A DNA stretch of 8,927 nt from assembly GCA_965372385.1 (NCBI GenBank), contig CBDVCD010000134.1:1-8927 (forward strand), written 5' to 3'. Below the pieces are notes generated by a model that did no database searches, was not told where the DNA came from, and saw only the letters and a list, made by a program, of their open reading frames with translations. The translations under genes and the position numbers were made by a program. The stretch's first letter is position 1; each line of letters begins with the position of its first letter. Positions 1 through 5,391 of the stretch are shown here, piece after piece. The stretch is from JASJBU01 sp965372385. Its GTDB lineage: Bacteria; Pseudomonadota; Gammaproteobacteria; Chromatiales; Chromatiaceae.

Positions 1-97
1 TTTATCAGCGCTTTGTTACGCATGGTTGCATAGGGAAAACGGGAAACTTCAGATAGATAGTTTACCTTGTCACATATTTTACCTATTAAATACGACC

Positions 98-129
98 CTG
101 GCCCCTTTAGCCTGCTGGCCCCTTTAGCC
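98..129. repeat. Tandem 15-bp direct repeat
   Basis: The 15-mer CTGGCCCCTTTAGCC occurs exactly at 98-112 and again at 115-129, with two bases (TG) between them, giving a 17-bp period. It lies in the 252 bases left of the KAP NTPase gene, where I see no coding region. It could be a small tandem duplication, part of an intergenic repeat, or a protein-binding pair. Its role is unknown; the repeat itself is certain. Confidence 0.8.
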
Positions 130-184
130 GCGCTCTTTTGGATAACCCATTTATTGCTCTCTCTGCCCTCTCTCATTGATTATT

Positions 185-211
185 GAAGTCCCATTCTACG
201 GGGTGGACTTC
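185..211 (-). terminator. Possible hairpin downstream of the KAP NTPase gene
   Basis: GAAGTCC at 185-191 and GGACTTC at 205-211 form a perfect 7-bp stem with a 13-base loop. The structure begins about 40 bases after the stop codon of the minus-strand NTPase gene, a plausible place for transcript end formation. On the minus strand it is followed by AT-rich sequence but no continuous T-run, so it is not a classical intrinsic terminator. It may stabilise the 3' end, or be chance. Confidence 0.3.
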
Positions 212-252
212 TATCCTGACAGAGGGGGGCTCTCACGATCTAACCTTATTCG

Positions 253-1995
253 TTATGTTTCTATTTCTACTTCGTATATATATTTAATGCGCTTTCTATT
301 GAACTCGTTTGTAGCCGCAATTTTCTTCAGTGCCTCAGTCACATTGGCTGTTATACCTCCATACTTTCTTCTATCTTCTTCACTTGATACTTGAAGATTT
401 CTGAATGTTAGAAGACCGCCTCTAATTTTAGTGGTCATGTCATCTGGAGCATCCATCATCCACTCAAAATAATCATCCGCACTTAATGAGCCAAGAAATT
501 CTATATCTTCAGGGTTCCAACCACTATTGATGGCTATTTTCAAAGCAACTTCATCAATACTCATATTCTTTGATTGTTCACGTATTTCATTGATTTTTTC
601 AACCAAAACAGGGTGCTTTATCCTTCCCATACTCCAAGAATCTCTAGGGTTAACGCTTTTTAGCATCTCCTCATGAACCTTAATGTACTCATCAATATAG
701 CCCGTTACGTTTTCCCCGTACTCTTCAAGCACATCGATCGCAGATGAAAAATCATTTAGCTTGATTTTGTCCAAGTCACTACTTAGTATGGAACGAAGCT
801 CGGTTTTAAACTCATCTAGATTGTCATTGAATGATTCCGAGTATATGTCCCACGCCCTACCTAAGGCCTCACTTGTAATATCGACCTCTATCTCCTTAGA
901 GAGTTGGGTTATTTTTTCCCTAAACTTATCTCTATCAGCAAAACCATGCTTTAAGTAATCTGATATTTCTTCATCATATATTGCACTTCTTAGAGATAAG
1001 TTTGTTGCAATTGATTTATATTTTTTGGTGCTTTCATCTTCCTTTTTCTCTTCGTCAGAAAGAATAGAAAGCCATGAGTTACCATGTAGCTGGTCATGAA
1101 CGAAATCAAAAGGAAGTGCATCGTCAGATTTATAATATGACCAGCAAAATAATGAAATATGCGTTAACCATTCATCTACAAGCCTTTGTTCGCTGCCTTC
1201 CACAAATTCCCAAAGCACATCCAGCATCCATTTTATTTTCTTTATTACTCTAATATTCTTAATGTTTAATTCTTTAACCAACTCTAGTAATTTTGTATAG
1301 TACTCTGCATTACAATCAATAACGCATTGCAAATTCTCATCATGTGGTGGATTGTAGTTTAATTCTATATCTACAACCTTTTCTCTATATGTTTTGAAAT
1401 CCTCTTTATCCTTGTCGTTATCGAGTGATTTCTCGTTAAATACAAGAACAACTTTACATGATTTTCTTTGGGCAAGTTCATCTACTAGACCCATAACCTC
1501 CTTTATAGAAAGTGATTCACTTTTTCTTTCAATATCATCTATGCAGATTATATAATTACTGACCATCCCATATTCTAAGGAAGAAATTAGCGAGGCATAT
1601 TGTTTTAGAAATGGGGCGTCCTTTGAAAACTTTGTAAACCAACCAAGGAAGGGAGCTTTATTTTTTGATGTTTTTATTGCATCCCTAATCCATGGAAGAC
1701 GATTAAATATTCTACTTTCTTCTTCAAAAGAGCTATCAAAACTATCATCTACTGTACTCTCGGATTTGATAGGCTTTGATGAATGAAAAATAGATTGCTT
1801 TACATCACTAAGGCTTGATTTACCAAATAGTGAAATATAACTATATGCAACTTGTTTACATTGAGGTGATTTAACTTGCTCTTTAATGTAATTATTCCAA
1901 AAATAGGTTTTTCCAACTCCCCATTTTCCTTTTACAACTGCAACTTGCATGTCACCGCCAAAAAAGACATCGAGTGACATTTTAATTATTTGCAC
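253..1995 (-). CDS. KAP-like P-loop NTPase, possible defence protein
   Basis: A 580-residue predicted cytoplasmic NTPase. The Walker A motif GKWGVGKT is at residues 23-30 and a Walker B-like strand YIICIDDIER at 148-157, with the acidic pair D153-D154. The strand VVLVFNE (182-188) could supply a sensor asparagine, N187. This order fits the KAP/STAND-like P-loop family, although I see none of the membrane segments that many KAP proteins carry between the two motifs. The remaining 360 residues are charged, apparently helical and unrecognised. The start is GTG at 1993-1995: AAGGAG lies five bases upstream, while the ATG five codons later would be badly spaced. The gene is far richer in A+T than everything to its right and stands alone on its strand, suggesting horizontal acquisition. 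KAP-type NTPases are often found among phage-defence genes; that role here is inference, and no effector or partner is visible. Confidence 0.8.
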   Translation of the reverse strand: MQIIKMSLDVFFGGDMQVAVVKGKWGVGKTYFWNNYIKEQVKSPQCKQVAYSYISLFGKSSLSDVKQSIFHSSKPIKSESTVDDSFDSSFEEESRIFNRLPWIRDAIKTSKNKAPFLGWFTKFSKDAPFLKQYASLISSLEYGMVSNYIICIDDIERKSESLSIKEVMGLVDELAQRKSCKVVLVFNEKSLDNDKDKEDFKTYREKVVDIELNYNPPHDENLQCVIDCNAEYYTKLLELVKELNIKNIRVIKKIKWMLDVLWEFVEGSEQRLVDEWLTHISLFCWSYYKSDDALPFDFVHDQLHGNSWLSILSDEEKKEDESTKKYKSIATNLSLRSAIYDEEISDYLKHGFADRDKFREKITQLSKEIEVDITSEALGRAWDIYSESFNDNLDEFKTELRSILSSDLDKIKLNDFSSAIDVLEEYGENVTGYIDEYIKVHEEMLKSVNPRDSWSMGRIKHPVLVEKINEIREQSKNMSIDEVALKIAINSGWNPEDIEFLGSLSADDYFEWMMDAPDDMTTKIRGGLLTFRNLQVSSEEDRRKYGGITANVTEALKKIAATNEFNRKRIKYIYEVEIET

Positions 1996-2022
1996 AGTTT
2001 CTCCTTAAAAACATAACTAATT

Positions 2023-2051
2023 ATTCTACAGACCTGCATATGTCCACCCAA
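2023..2051 (-). promoter_or_regulatory. Candidate sigma-70 promoter of the KAP NTPase gene
   Basis: Read on the minus strand, TTGGGT (2051-2046) and TAGAAT (2028-2023) are separated by 17 bases, the optimal spacing. The -10 box lies about 28 bases before the GTG start, leaving a short leader that contains the AAGGAG ribosome-binding site. The -35 box matches consensus only in its first three bases, and AT-rich DNA gives many such matches. Confidence 0.4.
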
Positions 2052-2164
2052 ATAATCTCCGCACATACAGACCAAGGGCCTTTCCTTAACAACTATGCAG
2101 TCTATCTCTGCAAATCCGGAGATATCCAGAAGTAGCCGGGCGGCCTTGACCGCGCCACTTCATC

Positions 2165-2183
2165 TGTCAGGAATGGCCTGACA
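2165..2183. terminator. Hairpin between the hydrolase gene and the AT-rich segment
   Basis: TGTCAGG at 2165-2171 pairs perfectly with CCTGACA at 2177-2183 around the 5-base loop AATGG. It lies about 34 bases beyond the stop of the minus-strand hydrolase gene, where a terminator is expected. The nearby T-run (2192-2197) lies on the plus-strand side, eight bases after the stem, so polarity is wrong for a textbook intrinsic terminator of the hydrolase transcript. It may be a degenerate bidirectional structure. Confidence 0.35.
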
Positions 2184-2216
2184 ATTTGAGCTTTTTTCGA
2201 CCGGCCCCTCGCCTGA

Positions 2217-2981
2217 TCAGCGGGATGATTCTGCATCACCCATGCGCCGGAATCGGCCATGACGCAGGAAATGCAGGCTCTGCTCGATCACCTCATCGGC
2301 ATCCATGATAAAGGGGTGGGTGTATGGCACTACCAGGAAATCACGCATACCCTCGAGTTTCGCGCGCTCAACCGAAACCTTGCCATCATCCACACCCGGA
2401 ATCATCTCCGCCAGCCAGCCATCGAAAAATGCGTGGCGGTTGCCTGTGATAATGCCGACTGGATAGTTCACCGGCCCCAGCCTCGCCGGCAGTCCCTCGG
2501 GACCGGTGATCAGTTGCTGACCAGCGGGACCATTGAACCACTGGTAAAATATCTGATCCTTGAGTTCGTCGGCCACTTCGCTACCCTGGTTGGGTGGACT
2601 CAGCATGACGACACGACCGAGATTGCCCAGTGGATGTCGACCCAGGTAGTAACGCACCAGAATACCGCCGAGCGAATGGGTCAGGAAATGAACGACCCTG
2701 GCCTCCCCGCACTGCTCCAGTGAACGGGAGATGACATCTTCGGCCAACACCTCCACAGGTTTTTCACGCGAAGGGTAACCCAGGTTCACGGTGAAAAATC
2801 CCGCGTCTTGCAACGCCTCTTCTATTTTCTCGAGCGAATAACTGGTTCTTGCCAGACCATGTAACAGGATCACGCATTCATTAGCCCGCGGTGTCTGAAC
2901 CCTGTCCGCGAAGGCCTGGGTATGACCGAAAACGAACAGCAGACATAAAAACAGGCCGAACTGATACCACTGTGCTACCAA
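2217..2981 (-). CDS. Exported alpha/beta hydrolase (lipase/esterase-like)
   Basis: A 254-residue alpha/beta-hydrolase with a hydrophobic N-terminal export segment (about residues 7-26, ending near QAFA), so it probably acts outside the cytoplasm. The oxyanion-side motif LLHGLART spans 39-46. The nucleophile elbow is THSLGG, with Ser103. The PPNQGSE stretch at 129-135, Asp198/Asp199 and His222 (in THPF) complete a likely catalytic triad in family order. This resembles small triacylglycerol-lipase/PGAP1-like esterases; the substrate is unknown. The start is TTG at 2979-2981: an in-frame TGA, which is the stop of the upstream gene, lies six codons earlier, no ATG or GTG is available before the signal segment, and GGGAG lies about ten bases upstream. 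It probably forms a two-gene operon with the upstream small protein, 18 bp away. Translation may depend partly on ribosomes finishing that gene. Confidence 0.85.
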   Translation of the reverse strand: MVAQWYQFGLFLCLLFVFGHTQAFADRVQTPRANECVILLHGLARTSYSLEKIEEALQDAGFFTVNLGYPSREKPVEVLAEDVISRSLEQCGEARVVHFLTHSLGGILVRYYLGRHPLGNLGRVVMLSPPNQGSEVADELKDQIFYQWFNGPAGQQLITGPEGLPARLGPVNYPVGIITGNRHAFFDGWLAEMIPGVDDGKVSVERAKLEGMRDFLVVPYTHPFIMDADEVIEQSLHFLRHGRFRRMGDAESSR

Positions 2982-2999
2982 TTGGATCTGACTCCCAAC

Positions 3000-3344
3000 T
3001 CAAAAATCCACCGGCAGATAGAAGAAGACGAAACGACCCTGCTCGATATCGACCTTGAGGGTCGCACCATGGTAAACGCCATAGTCCACATAGCCTGGTA
3101 CCGCGCTATGCTGATGACACTCACTGGCATGCTGGGGTGATTCGAAATCCCGGTCATGGTCGTACCAGGAGAGCAGCATATGCTCGCCCAGCCGTGTCTC
3201 CGCCTCCCTGCTTGCCAGTTCCATGGCCTCCAGATAGTCTTTCAGTGGTGGATCGGGATCGAGCTCCACCTGGATGATGTGAGACATATCGGGGGGTTGA
3301 GGAATCGGACAGGAATAGCCTGAATCCGGATTTTGCTCGCTCAT
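3000..3344 (-). CDS. Small conserved protein, DUF5619/AF1514-like
   Basis: A 114-residue acidic soluble protein without signal peptide or membrane segment. The order of features, an N-terminal acidic strand (IIQVELDPD), a helix rich in Glu and Ala (about 35-51), LLSWYDHDRDFESP at 57-70, and a C-terminal strand pair ending FVFFYLPVDF, reminds me of the small AF1514/DUF5619 family, whose function is unknown. That assignment is from memory and needs a profile search. ATG at 3342-3344 is preceded by AGG seven bases upstream. It is the first gene of a probable operon with the exported hydrolase, and diverges from yffB across an 83-bp gap. The His- and Cys-containing stretch HASECHQH (72-79) could bind metal, but this is speculation. 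Confidence 0.75.
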   Translation of the reverse strand: MSEQNPDSGYSCPIPQPPDMSHIIQVELDPDPPLKDYLEAMELASREAETRLGEHMLLSWYDHDRDFESPQHASECHQHSAVPGYVDYGVYHGATLKVDIEQGRFVFFYLPVDF

Positions 3345-3363
3345 AATAAAACCTGGCCACTCT

Positions 3364-3393
3364 TTGGTTCATCACATGGGGCTACTTTATACT
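3364..3393 (+). promoter_or_regulatory. Candidate promoter of yffB
   Basis: TTGGTT at 3364-3369 and TATACT at 3388-3393 are separated by 18 bases. The -10 box lies 34 bases before the yffB start. The same AT-rich block read on the minus strand gives TATAAA (3391-3386), so it could also serve the divergent small gene, though I find no good -35 for that direction. Confidence 0.4.
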
Positions 3394-3408
3394 AGCTGTC
3401 CACTCAAA

Positions 3409-3420
3409 TGTCTCGAGACA
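3409..3420. promoter_or_regulatory. Perfect 12-bp palindrome, candidate operator
   Basis: TGTCTCGAGACA is a perfect palindrome. It lies just downstream of the candidate yffB -10 box and ends seven bases before the yffB ATG, so it would overlap the start of the transcript and the ribosome-binding zone. A second inverted pair, GCTGTC (3395-3400) and GACAGC (3417-3422), shares its right half. A dyad in a divergent intergenic gap is typical of a repressor site; the regulator is unknown. Confidence 0.4.
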
Positions 3421-3427
3421 GCAAGCG

Positions 3428-3772
3428 ATGATCACAATCTACGGCATTCCCAACTGTGACACCATGAAAAAGGCCCGCAACTGGCTCGACGAGCACGACA
3501 TCGAATACCGGTTCCACAACTTCAAGAAAGAGGGTCTGGACAAGCAACTGCTGCTCAGCTGGGTCGAGGAGCTGGGCTGGGAGACTCTGCTCAACAAACG
3601 GGGCATGATGTGGCGCAAGCTGGACGATACTACCAAGGCGAACATCGACCAGGCCAGTGCCATCCAGGTCATGCTGGAGATCCCCTCGATCATCAAGCGA
3701 CCGGTGCTGGCTACTGGCAAGGGCCACCACGTCGGCTTCAGCGAGAGTCGATACCAGTCGATCTTCGGTTAA
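3428..3772 (+). CDS. yffB: ArsC/Spx-family thioredoxin-fold protein YffB
   Basis: A 114-residue member of the ArsC/Spx/YffB family, close to the usual 115-120. The thioredoxin-fold N-terminus is ITIYGIPNCDTMKKARNWL (2-20), with a single Cys10 where arsenate reductases place their catalytic cysteine. The GWETLLNKRG stretch (50-59), the WRKLDD segment (62-67) and IIKRPVLA (87-94) are family hallmarks and match YffB better than true arsenate reductase. YffB-type proteins are thought to act in thiol or glutathione chemistry, but their substrate is not settled, so arsenate resistance should not be assumed. There is no strong ribosome-binding sequence before the ATG. In E. coli yffB lies next to dapE; here it precedes dapL, another diaminopimelate-pathway gene, which supports both calls. 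Confidence 0.9.
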   Translation: MITIYGIPNCDTMKKARNWLDEHDIEYRFHNFKKEGLDKQLLLSWVEELGWETLLNKRGMMWRKLDDTTKANIDQASAIQVMLEIPSIIKRPVLATGKGHHVGFSESRYQSIFG

Positions 3773-3836
3773 TCCCATCTGCCCGGCGAGGTTTATCCGA
3801 CTGATTTGCGTCTCCCCTCCCGGCGGTTTTTGCCTG

Positions 3837-3842
3837 TATAAT
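3837..3842 (+). promoter_or_regulatory. Consensus -10 box upstream of dapL
   Basis: TATAAT is a perfect -10 hexamer, followed at once by GGCGCGC, a GC-rich discriminator of the kind found in promoters under stringent (ppGpp) control. No convincing -35 box is present at the right distance; the sequence there is C-rich, so an activator may be needed. Transcription would start near 3849 and give a leader of about 108 bases before dapL, containing the 15-codon ORF at 3913. Confidence 0.55.
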
Positions 3843-3912
3843 GGCGCGCTTTTCCATCGCACAGGACAGGTTTGTTTCGACAATCTGTATCTTCTTCGTC
3901 CGGGGAGAGCAA

Positions 3913-3960
3913 ATGTGCAAGTTCCACCGGTGCGGTCTAATTCCAAGGTATGTCACATGA
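3913..3960 (+). CDS. Candidate 15-codon leader ORF coupled to dapL
   Basis: This short ORF reads MCKFHRCGLIPRYVT and ends in TGA at 3958-3960. That stop shares bases with the dapL start as ATGA (3957-3960), the classic arrangement for translational coupling. The start is preceded by GGGGAGAG (3902-3909), with GGAG five bases from the ATG, a better ribosome-binding site than that of dapL (AAGG at 3945-3948). It could be a leader peptide or a feeder of ribosomes to dapL. It contains only one Lys codon, so a lysine attenuator of the classical run-of-codons type is not supported. A strong site plus exact overlap is suggestive, but an ORF this short can arise by chance. Confidence 0.4.
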   Translation: MCKFHRCGLIPRYVT

Positions 3961-5180
3961 TCAAGATCAATGAGAACTACAGCAAGCTCCAGGCCTCCTA
4001 TCTCTTTTCCGACATCGCCAAACGGGTCAGTGCATTTCAGCAGGCCAACCCGGACAAGAGCATCATCAAGCTGGGTATCGGTGATGTGACCCGCGCCCTG
4101 CCCGAGGCCTGCATCAAGGCCTTTCATGCCGGTGTTGACGAGATGGCGAGCGACAGCTCCTTCCATGGCTATGGACCTGAGCAGGGCTACGATTTCCTGC
4201 GCGAAGCGATCGCCAAGCATGACTATCAGGATCGCGGCTGCAACGTGGCGGCCGACGAGGTCTTCGTCAGCGATGGCGCCAAATGCGACTCCGGCAACTT
4301 CCAGGAGATCTTCGCCACCGACATCACCGTAGCCATTCCCGACCCGGTTTACCCGGTCTATGTGGACACCAATGTGATGGCGGGTCGCAGTGGTTCGGCA
4401 AAAGACGGCCGCTATGCAGGCCTGGTCTACCTGGACGGCAACCGGGAGAACGGCTTCATTCCCGGCCTGCCCAGCGAGCCGGTGGATCTGATCTACCTCT
4501 GCTTCCCCAACAACCCCACCGGGGCGACCGCGACCAAGCAGCAGCTGCAACAGTGGGTCGACTACGCCAAGGCAAACAAGGCCCTGATCCTGTTCGATGC
4601 CGCCTACGAGGCCTTCATCCAGGACGATGCCCTGCCCCGCTCCATCTACGAGATGGAGGGCGCTCGCGAGGTGGCCATCGAGTTCCGCAGCTTCTCCAAG
4701 AACGCCGGCTTCACCGGTACGCGCTGCGCCTATACAGTGGTGCCCAAACAGTGCATGGCCTATACCGCGGCCGGTGACAAGGTGGCAGTGCATGGCCTGT
4801 GGAACCGCCGCCACACCACCAAGTTCAACAGTGTCTCCTACCCGGTACAGCGGGCCGCCGAGGCGGTCTACAGCGAGGCGGGCCAGGCGCAGATAAAAGA
4901 GCTGATTGGCTCCTATATGCACAATGCCAGATACATCCGCGAACAGATGGAGGCATGGGGCTACGACTGCATCGGCGGCGAGAACTCCCCCTACATCTGG
5001 ATCGATGCCAAAAGCGACTCCTGGGACTTCTTCGACACCCTGCTGAACAAAGCAGGCGTGGTCTGCACCCCCGGCGCAGGCTTCGGTAAATGCGGTGAGG
5101 GTTACATCCGCATCAGCGCCTTCAACAGCTTCGAGAATGTACAAACTGCGATGCAGCGCATCAGCGAGGCTTTATCCTAG
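3957..5180 (+). CDS. dapL: LL-diaminopimelate aminotransferase
   Basis: DapL (EC 2.6.1.83) converts tetrahydrodipicolinate and glutamate to LL-diaminopimelate in one PLP-dependent step, bypassing the acyl-intermediate route to lysine and peptidoglycan. The 407-residue product matches the family length of about 410. The N-terminus (KINENY at 3-8, SYLF at 14-17) and IKLGIGDVT (37-45) are DapL signatures. Fold-type I motifs follow in order: GYGPEQGYDFLREAI (71-85), FPNNPTG (183-189), DAAYEAF (214-220), SFSKNAGFTGTR (245-256) with PLP lysine K248, and GFGKCGEGYIRIS (375-387) with carboxylate-binding R386. The frame is open back to 3657, inside yffB, but the family N-terminus and AAGG eight bases upstream fix ATG 3957. 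The gene is the start of a plus-strand dapL-lysA unit. DapL is uncommon in gammaproteobacteria, which usually use the succinylase branch (DapD/ArgD-type/DapE), so this may be an acquired or replacement gene. Confidence 0.95.
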   Translation: MIKINENYSKLQASYLFSDIAKRVSAFQQANPDKSIIKLGIGDVTRALPEACIKAFHAGVDEMASDSSFHGYGPEQGYDFLREAIAKHDYQDRGCNVAADEVFVSDGAKCDSGNFQEIFATDITVAIPDPVYPVYVDTNVMAGRSGSAKDGRYAGLVYLDGNRENGFIPGLPSEPVDLIYLCFPNNPTGATATKQQLQQWVDYAKANKALILFDAAYEAFIQDDALPRSIYEMEGAREVAIEFRSFSKNAGFTGTRCAYTVVPKQCMAYTAAGDKVAVHGLWNRRHTTKFNSVSYPVQRAAEAVYSEAGQAQIKELIGSYMHNARYIREQMEAWGYDCIGGENSPYIWIDAKSDSWDFFDTLLNKAGVVCTPGAGFGKCGEGYIRISAFNSFENVQTAMQRISEALS

Positions 5181-5187
5181 TCATTCG

Positions 5188-5217
5188 TTCACCACGAAGG
5201 ATACAAAGTTAACGAAG
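5188..5217 (+). repeat. Degenerate CACGAAGG-type repeat fragment
   Basis: Just after the dapL stop, TTCACCACGAAGG is followed by ATACAAAG and TTAACGAAG, a degenerate series with a period of about nine or ten bases. TTCACCAC recurs at 5227-5234. Sequences of this style recur between genes in many proteobacterial genomes; this copy looks decayed. It adjoins the REP-like pair. Confidence 0.4.
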
Positions 5218-5234
5218 TCGTAATTATTCACCAC

Positions 5235-5338
5235 CCGTAGGAGCTGCCCATGGCTGCGATGAGCTACGAAAGTCGCTTTGGGTGAAGATACCGAAAAGGC
5301 TTGCCGCCTTTGTTCGCAGCCATGGGCAGCTCCTACGG
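5235..5338. repeat. Inverted pair of REP-like units (BIME-like)
   Basis: A 25-base unit at 5235-5259 is repeated exactly, in reverse complement, at 5314-5338. Each unit begins with the GTAG tetranucleotide typical of REP sequences, followed by GAGC and an imperfect hairpin GCTGCC-CAT-GGCTGC. Two such units facing each other, 54 bases apart, are the layout of a BIME mobilised by REP-associated (RAYT) transposases. The intervening DNA contains a further 6-bp hairpin, AAAGGC/GCCTTT (5295-5311). It lies wholly between dapL and lysA, so as RNA it could form a long stem that affects mRNA stability or the dapL:lysA ratio. The inverted repeat is certain; the REP label is inferred from shape. Confidence 0.8.
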
Positions 5339-5391
5339 AGTGTTCAGGATCTTCAACCATAGCCAATTTCACAAATTAAGCAGTCGTAGCC

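Larger units (their letters stand above)
1..252. other. Left intergenic stretch without a convincing gene
   Basis: No reading frame here has coding character. The only plus-strand ORF in the area starts at 176 and runs antisense into the NTPase gene, with no sign of being real. The stretch holds the 15-bp direct repeat at 98-129 and the inverted repeat at 185-211. The window starts inside this region, so an upstream gene could lie just outside. Confidence 0.6.

Noticed and set aside
201..2049. GGGTGGAC (201-208) and GTCCACCC (2042-2049) as terminal inverted repeats flanking the NTPase gene.
   Set aside because: An 8-bp match between two 250-base flanks is about what chance gives, similarity does not continue inward, and no transposase or target duplication is seen.
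3657..3956. N-terminal extension of DapL by 100 residues into yffB.
   Set aside because: The extension is a translation of yffB in another frame plus the intergenic DNA, while family length and N-terminal motifs fit the ATG at 3957.
3849..3956. Lysine riboswitch in the dapL leader.
   Set aside because: The leader is too short for the usual lysine riboswitch of about 170 bases and shows none of its multi-helix layout.
3738..5144. Long minus-strand open frame of 468 codons opposite dapL.
   Set aside because: It is antisense to a gene with full catalytic motifs. Its Val/Gly/Ala/Asp-rich protein resembles no family and is typical of the shadow frame of a GC-rich gene.
5188..5338. CRISPR-like array between dapL and lysA.
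   Set aside because: There are only two units, they are inverted rather than direct, and no cas gene is present.
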